A stretch of 64,000 nucleotides of DNA from Streptomyces sp. Ag109_O5-10 (GCF_900105755.1 NZ_FNTQ01000001.1:8494001-8558000), one strand, 5' to 3'; numbered from the stretch's first letter, positions 8,354-17,107 are shown. Translations and numbers: made by a program. The notes: generated by a model not told the origin, from the sequence alone.

Positions 8354-9598
8354 TCAGCCGACCGTCCACTTCTGGTTGGCGCCGCCCGAGCAGGTCCAGA
8401 TCTGCAGCCGGGTGCCGTTGGCCGAGTTGTTGCCGGTGACGTCCAGGCACTTGTTCGCCTGTGGATTCACGATGTCGTGCGCCGAGGACACGGCCCACTT
8501 CTGGGCGGCTGTGCCGTTGCAGTCGTAGAGCTGGACGGTCGTGCCGTCCGCCGTGCCGCCGCCGGTGACGTCCAGGCACTTGCCCAGCGCGCGAATGGTG
8601 CCGTCGCTGCCGACGGTCCACTGCTGGGCGGCGGTGCCGTTGCAGTCGTAGAGGTCGACGGGCGTGCCGTTGGCGGTGTTCGCCCCGGCCACGTCCACGC
8701 ACTTGCCGGCCAGGCCCTTGATCGGGACCCCGGCGGCGCTGTCACTGGTCGTGACCGACACCGAGTCCACGACCAGCTGCGCCGGGAACGCGGTCGACCC
8801 ATCCGGGTCGCCCGGCCAGTAGCCGCCCACGGCCAGGTTCAGGATCAGGAAGAACGGCTTGTTGAACGCCCAGGTGTTGCCGCCCACGTCGGCGGGGGTC
8901 CGGGTCTCGTAGATGGTGCCGTCGACCGACCACTTGATCGAGTTGGGCGCCCAGTCGACCGCGAAGGTGTGGAAGCCGTCCGCGAAGGCCTGGCCGTTCG
9001 GCAGCGAGTAGCCCGCGCCTATCCCGTTCGAGCCGGAATAGCCGGGACCGTGGATGGTGCCGTGCACGGTGGACGGCTCGTAACCGACGTTCTCCATCAC
9101 GTCGATCTCACCGGAGTTCGGCCAGCCGACCGACCCGATGTCGTTGCCGAGCATCCAGAAGGCCGGCCACATGCCCTGCCCGCGCGGGATCTTCATCCGC
9201 GCCTCGACGTGCCCGTACTGGGCGCTGAACTTCCCGGAGGTGTTCATCCGGGCCGAGGTGTACTGGCAGGTGCCGTACCAGCACTGGTAGTTGGCGGGGT
9301 TCTCCTTCTTGGCCGTGATGACCAGGTGCCCCTGGCCGTCGAGGGCCGCGTTGTTGGTGCCCGAGGTGTAGTACTCGCGCTCGTGGTTGTTGACGTTGTC
9401 GCCGGTCTCCAGCGTCCACTTGGAGGAGTTGACCGGCGAACCGGCGGCCCCGTCGAAGGTGTCGGAGAAGGTCACGGCGGCCGCGCTCGCGTCGGCGGCC
9501 TCGGCCCGGTGCGCGGGACCGACCGCGACGGACCCGACCAGGGCGGCGGCGGACAGGGCGGCGAGGAGACATCTGCGGAGCAGTCGTGGCGAGGCCAT
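8354..9598 (-). CDS. Secreted GH16 endo-beta-1,3-glucanase with C-terminal ricin-type lectin domain
   Basis: A 414-residue exported glycosidase expected to cleave beta-1,3-glucans such as laminarin or fungal walls. A signal peptide (RLLRRCLLAALSAAALVGSVAV...AEA) is followed by a GH16 jelly-roll with the catalytic EIDVME motif near residue 138 (consensus ExDxxE). From about residue 290 there are three beta-trefoil repeats (GKCVDVAG, GKCLDVTG, NKCLDVTG, each with a later Q-W/K-W), forming a CBM13 carbohydrate-binding module. The start has a clear basic-hydrophobic signal. Confidence 0.93.
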   Translation of the reverse strand: MASPRLLRRCLLAALSAAALVGSVAVGPAHRAEAADASAAAVTFSDTFDGAAGSPVNSSKWTLETGDNVNNHEREYYTSGTNNAALDGQGHLVITAKKENPANYQCWYGTCQYTSARMNTSGKFSAQYGHVEARMKIPRGQGMWPAFWMLGNDIGSVGWPNSGEIDVMENVGYEPSTVHGTIHGPGYSGSNGIGAGYSLPNGQAFADGFHTFAVDWAPNSIKWSVDGTIYETRTPADVGGNTWAFNKPFFLILNLAVGGYWPGDPDGSTAFPAQLVVDSVSVTTSDSAAGVPIKGLAGKCVDVAGANTANGTPVDLYDCNGTAAQQWTVGSDGTIRALGKCLDVTGGGTADGTTVQLYDCNGTAAQKWAVSSAHDIVNPQANKCLDVTGNNSANGTRLQIWTCSGGANQKWTVG

Positions 9599-9673
9599 GG
9601 CGCTCCCTTCCGTACGGCGGCCGGGCGCGGGGAGGCGTCCGGCCGGGGTGGGGGGTAAGGGTTACGCCTGTTG

Positions 9674-9722
9674 ATTTAAGGAGTGAGATAAGTAGTGCGT
9701 CAATACCTTGGTACGGACCAGT
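9674..9722 (-). promoter_or_regulatory. Candidate promoter and dre-like operator upstream of the GH16 gene
   Basis: On the minus strand, TTGACG (9698-9703) and TTAAAT (9674-9679) are 18 bp apart in the only AT-rich patch nearby. Just upstream of the -35, 9707-9722 reads ACTGGTCCGTACCAAG, an imperfect palindrome matching about 11 of 16 positions of the GntR-family DasR site as remembered. A glucanase gene would be a plausible carbohydrate-regulated target, but this is a motif reading only. Confidence 0.35.
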
Positions 9723-9764
9723 ACAGGACGATCTGATGGCTGGACCAGGACGCCCGCACGGCCG

Positions 9765-10556
9765 TCACGCCTTGCGCCTGCGGGCGTGCACCGCGCGACC
9801 GAGCCGGCGGCCCAGCAGCACCCAACCCACCAGCGCTCCCGTGGTGTTGAGGATGACGTCGTCCACGTCGAAGGCCCGGCCGGTGACCAGCGCGCCCTGC
9901 GCCAGCTCCACCAGCAGCATCACGATCGCGGTGAGCAGCAGCACCCGGAGCACACTCCGGGCGCGGGGCGCGAGCACCGGCACGAGGACCCCGAACGGGA
10001 CGCCGAGCAGGATGTTGCCGCCGATCTGCTTCACCGCGTCACGGAACGCGGGCTGGTCCAGATAGATCCTGAGGGTGGCGCCGGGGTGCAGATTGGTGTG
10101 CGCGATCGACACCGACGCGGGGGACGGATCGAGCGTCAGCTTGGCCAGGACGACCGCGAACGCCACCATCACGACGAAGGCGCACATCATGGCCAGCAGG
10201 CGCAGGGGGAGGGGGAGCGGACGGCGCTCGTCGGCGCCGGCCTTGGCGGAGGCTTTGGCGGAAGACTTGCCCGGTGCCTTTCCCGGGGCGGTCTTCCTGC
10301 CGAAGCCGCGGGCCCAGCCGACGGCGCCCTTGCTCCCCGTGGTGCCCCTCCCGGCCGCGCCGCTCCTCTTGCCGGTGGCCGCCGGTTTCGCGGTGCCGCC
10401 CTTCTCCGTGGTGGCCCCCGCCGCGGGGCGACGGGCCTTCACCAGGCCCGCGGCCCTGGCGAACAGCCCGGCGCTCCTGCCGGGGCTTCTTCCCTTGTCC
10501 GACCCCTCGATCGGGTCGCGCTTGGCGGTACGCAGGCGCGAGGTGGCGCTGGCCAT
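9765..10556 (-). CDS. VanZ-family membrane protein with long basic N-terminus
   Basis: A 263-residue protein. Residues 1-110 are Lys/Arg/Ala/Gly-rich and probably disordered. The VanZ domain follows with about four to five helices: LLAMMCAFVVMVAFAVVLAKL, then NILLGVPFGVLVPVL, VLRVLLLTAIVMLLVELAQ and DVDDVILNTTGALVGWVLL. The motifs GNILLGVPFG, VELAQ and (D)VDDVILNTTGA are family hallmarks. VanZ itself gives low-level teicoplanin resistance by an unclear mechanism, and most homologues are uncharacterised. The ATG at 10554-10556 has a GGAGGACCGG ribosome site. Confidence 0.85.
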   Translation of the reverse strand: MASATSRLRTAKRDPIEGSDKGRSPGRSAGLFARAAGLVKARRPAAGATTEKGGTAKPAATGKRSGAAGRGTTGSKGAVGWARGFGRKTAPGKAPGKSSAKASAKAGADERRPLPLPLRLLAMMCAFVVMVAFAVVLAKLTLDPSPASVSIAHTNLHPGATLRIYLDQPAFRDAVKQIGGNILLGVPFGVLVPVLAPRARSVLRVLLLTAIVMLLVELAQGALVTGRAFDVDDVILNTTGALVGWVLLGRRLGRAVHARRRKA

Positions 10557-10788
10557 CCGGTCCTCCACTCGTGAACTTGGCGGCGTGCTAGCGCTGTTAC
10601 CCGCGAAGCGCCCCAAGATGCCCGCCTCCCGGCGGAGCCCGAAGGCACACCGCCGGTTTCCGTCCACGCTCCCCGGGTACTCCGGCAGCGTTCCCGCGTG
10701 CCGCCGCTCCGGCCGCCCGGAGCGATGCTTGGATAACGGAAGCGGCGAAGCGGACATCTCGCCGCGCGACGGCTCGAGGAGGCGGCGA

Positions 10789-10971
10789 ATGACCAGGCGT
10801 ACGGCGCTCGTCGCCGCGGTCGAGCTGCTGGCGTGGTGGGTCGTACTGGCCCTGCTCTGGCTGGTTTTCATCAGCACCGTCGACACCCTGGAGCGGGTCG
10901 TCGGCGCGAGCGCGGCGGCCGTCGGCGCCCTGCTGGCCCGCGCCGGACGGCGGGCGGTGAGCTGGCGGTGA
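10789..10971 (+). CDS. Short MrpE/MbhA-like membrane subunit (60 aa)
   Basis: First gene of a six-gene overlapping antiporter operon. The 60-residue product has two hydrophobic helices (VAAVELLAWWVVLALLWLVFI, then GASAAAVGALLARAG) and matches only the N-terminal helix pair of MrpE, with the C-terminal domain missing. The start has GAGGAGG upstream. Its stop overlaps the next GTG. Assignment rests mainly on position and hydrophobic pattern, so it may be a degenerate or minimal MrpE. Confidence 0.65.
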   Translation: MTRRTALVAAVELLAWWVVLALLWLVFISTVDTLERVVGASAAAVGALLARAGRRAVSWR

Positions 10972-11420
10972 ACGGCTGGATCCTCGCGGCGACCGTACTG
11001 CTGGCCGCGGGCGGGGGCGCGGCCCTGTGGGGCGTGGCCACCGGCCCGCTGAGCCGCCGCGTGATCGCCCAGAACCTCTCCACCACGGCGGTCTGCCCCA
11101 GCCTGCTGCTCCTCGCCCAGGGCTACGGCCGCCCCTCCTACGTCGATCTCGCGCTGCTGCTGGCCCTGCTGGGCCCGGTCGGCACCCTGGTCTTCGCCCG
11201 GCTGCTCGCCGACGACCTGGCGGGTGAGCGTCCCGCCGCCTGGGGGCTGACCTGGACGGCGGCCGGGGTCGGCGCCGTCGTCGTGCTCGTGCTGTGCGCG
11301 GTCGCCGGACCCGGCCGGGCGATGGTGAAGCTCCTGGTGATCGGGGCCCTGCTGATCGGTGGGAACGTGGTCGCCTCCCGGGCGCTGTCGGGCGGCTTCC
11401 GGGAGGTGCGCGGTGGCTGA
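10968..11420 (+). CDS. MrpF-MrpG-like fused membrane subunit
   Basis: A 150-residue membrane protein. The first about 85 residues look like MrpF/MnhF (three helices with GVATGPLSRRVIAQNLSTTAV, compare the family G-P-s-x-x-D-R-v pattern). The remainder (TWTAAGVGAVVVLVLCAVAG...AMVKLLVIGALLIGGNVVASRAL) resembles the C-terminal half of MrpG/MnhG. It may therefore be a fusion of two normally separate small subunits. The GTG start overlaps the preceding stop. Confidence 0.65.
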   Translation: MNGWILAATVLLAAGGGAALWGVATGPLSRRVIAQNLSTTAVCPSLLLLAQGYGRPSYVDLALLLALLGPVGTLVFARLLADDLAGERPAAWGLTWTAAGVGAVVVLVLCAVAGPGRAMVKLLVIGALLIGGNVVASRALSGGFREVRGG

Positions 11421-11667
11421 CGCGGTGATCGTCATCGCGCTGCTGCTGACCGCGGCCTCGGCGACCGCGGCCGTGGCGACCCGCGACCCGGCCCGTCAGG
11501 CCCTGGTGCTCGCCGTCCTCGGGCTGCTGCTCGGCGTGGTGTTCACCGTGCTCCAGGCCCCCGACGTCGGTCTGTCGCAGCTCGCGGTCGGCTCGGTGCT
11601 CACCCCGCTGCTGATCATGCTGTCGGTCCGCAAGGTGAAGCGGCGCGGAAATCAGGACGACAAGTGA
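11413..11667 (+). CDS. DUF4040 / MbhD-like membrane subunit
   Basis: An 84-residue three-helix protein with LVLAVLGLLLGVVFTVLQAPDVGLSQLAVGSVLTPLL. The APDVGLSQLAVG segment is the signature of the small domain found at the C-terminal side of MrpA and as the separate MbhD subunit in archaeal hydrogenases. It overlaps the preceding gene by 8 bp and the next by GTGA, so translation is probably coupled. It should form part of the ion-conducting membrane arm. Confidence 0.75.
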   Translation: MADAVIVIALLLTAASATAAVATRDPARQALVLAVLGLLLGVVFTVLQAPDVGLSQLAVGSVLTPLLIMLSVRKVKRRGNQDDK

Positions 11668-12404
11668 GCCGGCGGCTGAGGCTCTGGCTCCTGGCCGTCG
11701 GCGGCGCGGGACTCGGCACGCTGCTGGTCGCCGCCTGTCTCGACCTGCCCGCGTTCGGCCGGCGCGGCCACCCGTACGGCGAACGCGCGGTGCGCGCCTC
11801 CCTCACCCGGCACACCGCCAACGTCATCTCCTCCGTCAACTTCGACCAGCGGGCCTACGACACCCTCGGCGAGATGAGCATCCTGTTCGCCGCCGTCCTC
11901 GGCTGCGTGGTCCTGCTGCGCCAGGCCCGGGACGAGCACCGCGCCGCCCCGCTTCCCGCCGAAGTCGCCCGGCCGGTACGCCGCTACGCCCTCCTGGTGG
12001 TGCCCGTCGCCCTGGTCACAGGCCTGTACGTGATCGCGCACGGCCAGCTCAGCCCCGGCGGCGGCTTCCAGGGCGGGGTCGTCGCCGCGACCGCCCTGCA
12101 CCTGCTGTACCTCGGCGCCGACTACCGCGCCCTGGAACGCGTCCGCCCGATCGGCGTCTTCGAGGTCACCGACTCCCTCGCCGCCTGCTCCTTCGTGGTG
12201 CTGGGCCTCGCCGGGGTGCTGGCCGGCACCGCCTTCCTCGCCAACACCCTCCTGCCGTACGGCACGTTCAACACGCTGTCCTCCGGCGGACTGGTCCCCC
12301 TGCTGAACGCGGCCATCGGCATGGAGGTGGCGAGCGCGGTCGTCGTCCTGCTCGCCCGCTTCCTCGACCAGGCCGTCGAGATCGAGGAGGAGAACGGGAG
12401 TTGA
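11664..12404 (+). CDS. mnhB: MnhB/MrpB-domain membrane subunit with MrpA-tail-like N-terminus
   Basis: A 246-residue protein. The N-terminal part (ANVISSVNFDQRAYDTLGEMSILFAAVLG) resembles the extreme C-terminus of MrpA or MbhE, including the D-T-L-G-E motif. The C-terminal part is an MnhB domain (GLYVIAHGQLSPGGGFQGGVVAATALHLLYL). The HGQLSPGGGFQGGVV motif is strongly characteristic. This matches the combined MbhE-MbhF arrangement. It is translationally coupled on both sides. Confidence 0.85.
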   Translation: MSRRLRLWLLAVGGAGLGTLLVAACLDLPAFGRRGHPYGERAVRASLTRHTANVISSVNFDQRAYDTLGEMSILFAAVLGCVVLLRQARDEHRAAPLPAEVARPVRRYALLVVPVALVTGLYVIAHGQLSPGGGFQGGVVAATALHLLYLGADYRALERVRPIGVFEVTDSLAACSFVVLGLAGVLAGTAFLANTLLPYGTFNTLSSGGLVPLLNAAIGMEVASAVVVLLARFLDQAVEIEEENGS

Positions 12405-12763
12405 GCCCCGCCGTGCTGCACGTCTTCCCCTACCTGGTGGCCGTCTGGATCTTCCTGACGGGCTGTTACGGCCTCGCCACCAGCCGGAACCTGATCCACG
12501 CCGTCGGCTGCCTCGCCGTCTGCCAGTCGTCGACGTACGTCCTGCTGCTCGCGGTCGGCTACCGCGACGGCGGCACCGCACCCGTCTTCTCCGACCTCAG
12601 GCCCGGCGCCCGGCCGCTCGTCGACCCCGTGGTGCAGGCCCTCGCCCTCACCGACGTGGTGGTCGGCGCGACCGTCACCGCGCTGCTGCTGGCGCTGGTC
12701 CTGCAGATCGCCAAGCGGCACGGCACCGTCGATCCCGACGAACTGACGGAGCTGCGCGGCTGA
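12401..12763 (+). CDS. mnhC: MnhC/MrpC (NuoK-like) subunit
   Basis: A 120-residue NuoK-like protein with three helices (FPYLVAVWIFLTGCYGLATSRNLIHAVGCLAVCQSSTYVLLLAVGY, then QALALTDVVVGATVTALLLALVLQI read in parts). ALTDVVVGATVTA is the conserved MnhC motif. It starts with TTG at 12401, overlapping the previous stop as TTGA, and its own TGA overlaps the next ATG. It should sit beside the large antiporter subunit in the membrane. Confidence 0.88.
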   Translation: MSPAVLHVFPYLVAVWIFLTGCYGLATSRNLIHAVGCLAVCQSSTYVLLLAVGYRDGGTAPVFSDLRPGARPLVDPVVQALALTDVVVGATVTALLLALVLQIAKRHGTVDPDELTELRG

Positions 12764-14523
12764 TGCACCACCTGCTGCCCCTGCTCGTGGCCGTCCCGGT
12801 GCTCGGCGCCACCCTGCTGGTGGCCGGCGGCCGCCGGCTGCCCCGGCTCGCGGCCGAGAGCTTCGCCTGCGCGGTCTGTGCGGCGACCTGTGCCCTCGCC
12901 CTGGTCCTGCTGCTGAACTCCGCCCCGCCGCTGACCGAGTGGGCGGGCGGCTGGCGGCCGGTCGGCGGCGAGAGCGTCGGGATCGTACTGACCGGCGACG
13001 GACCGGCCCTCGGCATGGCCACCCTGGTCTCCCTGCTGACGCTGGCCGCCCTGGCCTATTCCTGGCGCTACTTCGCGGAGCCGCCGACCCGGCACGCGGG
13101 GTCGTTCCCGGCGCTGATGCTGGTCTTCCAGGCCGGGATGTGCGGGTTCGCGATCGCGGGCGACCTGTTCAACGCCTTCGTGTTCTTCGAGCTGATGAGC
13201 GTCGTCGCCTACGCGCTGACCGGTTACCGCATCGACGAGGCGCGGGCCGTCCAGGGCGCGCTCACCTTCGGCGTGGTCAACTCCCTGGGTGCGTACGCCA
13301 TGCTGACGGGCATCGGCCTGCTCTACGCCCGCACCGGCGAACTGTCGATGTCGAAGATCGGCCGCGGTCTGGACGCGCACGGCCGCCCGGACGCCCTGGT
13401 CCTCGCCGCCTTCGTCCTGGTGCTCACCGCGCTGCTGGTCAAGGCGGCCGCCGCCCCCTTCCACTTCTGGCTCCCCGACGCCCACGCGGTGGCCCCCACC
13501 CCGGTGTGCATGCTGCTGTCCGGGGTCATGGTCGAACTCGGCGCCTACGGCGTCTGGCGGGTGTACGGCACGGTCTTCGCCGGGCCCGGGGGCATCCCGG
13601 CGGCCGACCTGGAGCGGGCGCTGGTCGTCCTCGGGGTGGGCACGGCCGCGCTCGGCGCCTTCATGTGCTGGCACCAGCGGCACATCAAGCGGCTGCTCGC
13701 CTTCTCCACGGTCGCGCACACCGGCCTGTTCCTCGTCGGCCTGGACGTCCTCTCTCCCGAGGGGGATGCCGGTATCGCCCTGTACCTCCTCGGGCATGCC
13801 GGGGTGAAGGCGGCCCTCTTCGCCTGTGCGGGCATCCTCCTGGACCGTTACGGCAACGTCGACGAACGTGCCCTGCACGGCCGGGCCCGGGAACTGCGCA
13901 CGGTGGGCGTGCTGTTCGGGCTCGGCGGGCTGGCGCTCGCGGGGCTGCCGCCGTTCGGCACCGGGCTCGGCAAGTCGGTCGCCGAGGAGGCGGTGGGCGG
14001 CCCGCTGACGGTGCTGTACGTCGTTGTGTCGGCGGTGACGGCGGGCGCGGTGCTGCGCGTCGCGGCGCGGGTCTTCCTCGGCCTCGGGGACAGGCCACCG
14101 CGGGGTGACGCCTACGAGACCACCGGGTCCGGGGAGGAACCGGAGACCGAGGGCCGGCTCTCCCGGATCCCGGACACGATGACCGTCGTCCCCGCGGTGC
14201 TGCTGGCCGGGGCCCTCGCCGTCGGCCTCGCACCGGGCTTCGCCGGGGTGGTGGCGCGGGCCGTTGCCCGGGCCGGTTCCGGTGGTGCCCCGGCCGGCGC
14301 GCACTGGACGGCGGCCGGGGTCCTGCTGGGCTGTCTCTCCACCCTCCTGGCCCTCGGCCTGGCCGCCCTCGCGGTCACCCGGCCCGGCCTGGTCGCCGCC
14401 AGAGGCGGGGCGCTGCCGGTGCGCCGCCTGCAGTCCGGGCACGTCGGGGACTACGTGGCCTGGCTGCTGGTCGGCGCCGCCGCGCTCGGTGCGCTGGCGG
14501 CGCCGGGGGTGCTGGGCGGCTGA
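12763..14523 (+). CDS. mnhD: MnhD/MrpD-type antiporter subunit (NuoM/N-like)
   Basis: A 586-residue, roughly 14-helix proton-translocating subunit. It keeps the key charged residues: Glu in FFELMSVVAYALTGYR (helix 5) and Lys in ALLVKAAAAPFHFWLPDAHAVAPTP (helix 7), plus the His/Lys-containing HIKRLLAFSTVAHTG segment. It is the only large antiporter-type subunit in the operon, because no NuoL-like MrpA gene is present. An acidic cytosolic loop lies near residues 450-465. It likely exchanges Na+ or another cation for H+, or transduces redox energy. Confidence 0.9.
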   Translation: MHHLLPLLVAVPVLGATLLVAGGRRLPRLAAESFACAVCAATCALALVLLLNSAPPLTEWAGGWRPVGGESVGIVLTGDGPALGMATLVSLLTLAALAYSWRYFAEPPTRHAGSFPALMLVFQAGMCGFAIAGDLFNAFVFFELMSVVAYALTGYRIDEARAVQGALTFGVVNSLGAYAMLTGIGLLYARTGELSMSKIGRGLDAHGRPDALVLAAFVLVLTALLVKAAAAPFHFWLPDAHAVAPTPVCMLLSGVMVELGAYGVWRVYGTVFAGPGGIPAADLERALVVLGVGTAALGAFMCWHQRHIKRLLAFSTVAHTGLFLVGLDVLSPEGDAGIALYLLGHAGVKAALFACAGILLDRYGNVDERALHGRARELRTVGVLFGLGGLALAGLPPFGTGLGKSVAEEAVGGPLTVLYVVVSAVTAGAVLRVAARVFLGLGDRPPRGDAYETTGSGEEPETEGRLSRIPDTMTVVPAVLLAGALAVGLAPGFAGVVARAVARAGSGGAPAGAHWTAAGVLLGCLSTLLALGLAALAVTRPGLVAARGGALPVRRLQSGHVGDYVAWLLVGAAALGALAAPGVLGG

Positions 14524-14584
14524 TCGACCGGCCGGTCGCCGGGCTGTTCATCCGGCGCCGGTCGGCCTTCTCGCGCGGTGCCGG

Positions 14585-15289
14585 TCAGACCGTCCCGTAG
14601 GACACGTGCACCTCCGTGAAGCCGAGGGAGTGCAGCAGGCCCTCCAGCATGCCGGTGGTGTTGGTCTCGGCGCGGGTGGTCAGCCCGCTGCTCTTGGCCG
14701 CGTCCGAGATGTGCTTCACCGCGAGCTTCTGCACCGCCTGTTCGCTGTTCGGGTTGTCCGAGAACAGGTCGCCGAGCCGGTCCAGCAGACCGCGCTGCTT
14801 GGAGACGGCGTACGAGTGGTCGGCGTCCAGGGTGGCCTTGCCCAGCTGCGCGTGCGGCAGCCGGATGGTGGCCTCGGTCCGGTCGGCGTTGACCGTCACG
14901 TCCCTCTGGGCGATCTTGCCGAGGTCGACGTAGGAGTCGACGGTGCCCGCGCCCACGTACAGGGTGCGGGTGCCGCGGATCGCGCTGGGCAGGTACTTGG
15001 CGTCCTTCTCCAGGTCCACGACGACCTGGAAGTTGCCGGAGGCCGCGTCGTAACGGCTCATGTCCTGGATGGACTTGAGCAGCGCCGGGCCGGTGTTGTC
15101 GCGGGTCTCCGTGCCGAACAGGTCCTTGATCCCGGGCAGCACCGCCAGTTTGATCCCGGCGAACAGCACCACGAGCACCAGCACCAGCGCGGTGACCAGT
15201 TTCGCCCAGCCGGGCATGCGCCGGGGCCGGGCCGTGACGGGAGCCTCCTGAGTGGAGCTCGCCTTGCTCTCCTTGGTGGAACTCGCCAT
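14585..15289 (-). CDS. DUF4230 domain membrane-anchored protein
   Basis: A 234-residue protein with a Ser/Thr/Lys-rich cytosolic head, one membrane helix (AKLVTALVLVLVVLFAGIKLAVLPG, about residues 29-53) and an extracytoplasmic DUF4230 domain (SRYDAASGNFQVVVDLEKDAKYLP...). The domain typically starts with the SxxELxT/A-like region and has no established activity. The ATG at 15287-15289 is preceded by a strong GGAAAGGAGG site. It faces the mnhD gene tail to tail. Confidence 0.82.
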   Translation of the reverse strand: MASSTKESKASSTQEAPVTARPRRMPGWAKLVTALVLVLVVLFAGIKLAVLPGIKDLFGTETRDNTGPALLKSIQDMSRYDAASGNFQVVVDLEKDAKYLPSAIRGTRTLYVGAGTVDSYVDLGKIAQRDVTVNADRTEATIRLPHAQLGKATLDADHSYAVSKQRGLLDRLGDLFSDNPNSEQAVQKLAVKHISDAAKSSGLTTRAETNTTGMLEGLLHSLGFTEVHVSYGTV

Positions 15290-15441
15290 GTGACGGTCCT
15301 CCTTTCCAACGAGACCAATGCCCGCCAACGGCCGTGCCAGACCGCGTTGTCGGCTGATTGAGACAGCTGGGTCAGGACTGATACACGCGGTGCCGAAACG
15401 TGCCCGACGGCCACCCGCGCCGTCGCGTCGCGGAAGACCGG

Positions 15442-16254
15442 TCAGGGCCGCCCGGCCAGTTCCGCGATGCGGCGGGCGGAGGCCGTGCCCGGGTCCGCGG
15501 TGACCAGGACGACCTCCTGGTCGTCCTCCGGTACCAGCAGGACGTCGCAGTTCAGGTGCAGCCGCCCCAGTTCCGGATGGTCGAGGACCTTGGTGCGGTG
15601 GCCGGGGGCGTGTACCGGATGGGTCGCCCAGATCCGCCGGAACTCCGCGCTGCCGGTGCGCAGGTCGTCCAGCAGGGCGGCGAGTTGCGCGTCGTGCGGA
15701 TAGCGCTCGGCGGCCCGCCGCAGCCGGGCCACCACGACGTGCCCGGACTCCTCGGCACCGGAGCTCTCGTACATGCGCCCCTGGCCGAGGAAGCGCCGCC
15801 GCGCCACGTTGGTCGTGCCGTGTCCGAGGTCGCCGCCGAACAACAGCTGGGCGAGGGGGTTCCAGGCCACCAGGCCGTAGGCCGCGTCGGTGACGATCGC
15901 GGCGGTGTCCGGAAGCCGATCCAGCAGGTGGCCGACGTGCGGTCGCACCCGCCGTACCGCCGCGGTGCCGGGCGGCGGTGCACCGGAGCCGGCCAGCCGG
16001 AAGAGGTGGCTGCGCTCGGCGGGGGCCAGCCGCAGCGCCTCGGCCAGGGCGTCCAGGACGCGCGGGGAGGGCCGGGGGCCGCGTGCCTGTTCCAGGCGGA
16101 TGTAGTAGTCGACCGACATGTGCGCCAGCTCGGCGACCTCCTCGCGGCGCAGCCCCGGAGTGCGGCGGTCGGCGCCGGGTGGCAGCCCCACCGTCTGCGG
16201 GCGCAGCCCCGCCCGGCGCTCGCGCAGGAAGCGGGCCAGTTCCTGCCTCGGCAT
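15442..16254 (-). CDS. XRE-family regulator with MmyB-like ligand-binding domain
   Basis: A 270-residue regulator. An N-terminal helix-turn-helix (GLRREEVAELAHMSVDYYIRLEQARGPRPS, about residues 34-63) carries the typical actinobacterial LRREEVA...YxRLEQGR pattern. The C-terminal half matches the MmyB-like PAS-type domain (VTDAAYGLVAWNPLAQLLFG, then the GHRTKVLDHPELGRLHLNCD segment). Such proteins usually control a divergent oxidoreductase gene, and here an SDR starts 77 bp away on the other strand. Confidence 0.88.
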   Translation of the reverse strand: MPRQELARFLRERRAGLRPQTVGLPPGADRRTPGLRREEVAELAHMSVDYYIRLEQARGPRPSPRVLDALAEALRLAPAERSHLFRLAGSGAPPPGTAAVRRVRPHVGHLLDRLPDTAAIVTDAAYGLVAWNPLAQLLFGGDLGHGTTNVARRRFLGQGRMYESSGAEESGHVVVARLRRAAERYPHDAQLAALLDDLRTGSAEFRRIWATHPVHAPGHRTKVLDHPELGRLHLNCDVLLVPEDDQEVVLVTADPGTASARRIAELAGRP

Positions 16255-16331
16255 GCCGTCGTCGCCTCCTCGGTCCGCCTGGTACAGACGGTCCCTGGCA
16301 GGGCGGACGCGGCCGGGGGACCGTGGCTGTC

Positions 16332-17048
16332 ATGAACGATCGCACAGCACTCGTCACCGGTGCCAACACGGGCATCGGCTTCCATGTCGCCAGACTGCTG
16401 GCCGAGGAGGGCTTCCACGTCCACGTCGGTTCCCGGGACGCCGAGCGCGGTGAGCGGGCCGTGGCGGAGATCGGCGCGCACGCGCGGCTGCTGGTCCTGG
16501 ACGTCACGGACCCCGCCGGCGTGGCACGGGCCGCCGCCTCCGTCGGCCGCCTCGACGTCCTGGTCAACAACGCGGGGATCCAGCCGGTGACGGGTAGCCC
16601 CTCGGAGACCGGCGTCGAGGACTTCCGGCGGACGTACGAGACGAACGTCTTCGGTGTCCTCGCGGTCACCAACGCCTTCCTGCCCGCCCTGCGCCGTTCC
16701 GCCCACCCGCGCGTCGTGAACGTCTCCAGCGGTACCGCGTCCCTCGCCTGGAGCACCGGGCCCAATCCGCAGTTCGCCCACGGCAGCCCCCGGTCCGCCG
16801 CCTACCGCTCCGCCAAGACCGCGCTGAACGCGCTGACCGTCCTGTACGCCCAGGAGCTGGCCGAGGCCGGGATCAAGGTGAACGCCCTGGCCCCCGGGCG
16901 GCGGGCCACCGGCCTGGTGCCCGGTGCGGCCGTCGGGGGCGGCGATCCGGCCGAGGGCGCGCGCGGGGCCGTACGGCTGGCGCTGCTGCCCGACGACGGT
17001 CCCACCGGCGGGTTCTTCTCCTGGGACGGCACACCCGTGCCGTGGTGA
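16332..17048 (+). CDS. Short-chain dehydrogenase/reductase (target of the divergent XRE regulator)
   Basis: A 238-residue classical SDR with TGANTGIGFH (cofactor loop), DVTD, NNAGIQ, catalytic Ser in VVNVSSGTAS and YRSAK. The C-terminal region is short but complete. It is divergent from the XRE/MmyB regulator, an arrangement common in Streptomyces in which the regulator represses the SDR. Substrate unknown. The ATG at 16332 is the first codon before TGANTGIG. Confidence 0.88.
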   Translation: MNDRTALVTGANTGIGFHVARLLAEEGFHVHVGSRDAERGERAVAEIGAHARLLVLDVTDPAGVARAAASVGRLDVLVNNAGIQPVTGSPSETGVEDFRRTYETNVFGVLAVTNAFLPALRRSAHPRVVNVSSGTASLAWSTGPNPQFAHGSPRSAAYRSAKTALNALTVLYAQELAEAGIKVNALAPGRRATGLVPGAAVGGGDPAEGARGAVRLALLPDDGPTGGFFSWDGTPVPW

Positions 17049-17107
17049 GAGCGGCACGGTCCGTAGCATGAGCCCGTAGCCCGTATGGATCATGCGAGGA
17101 GCGGATC

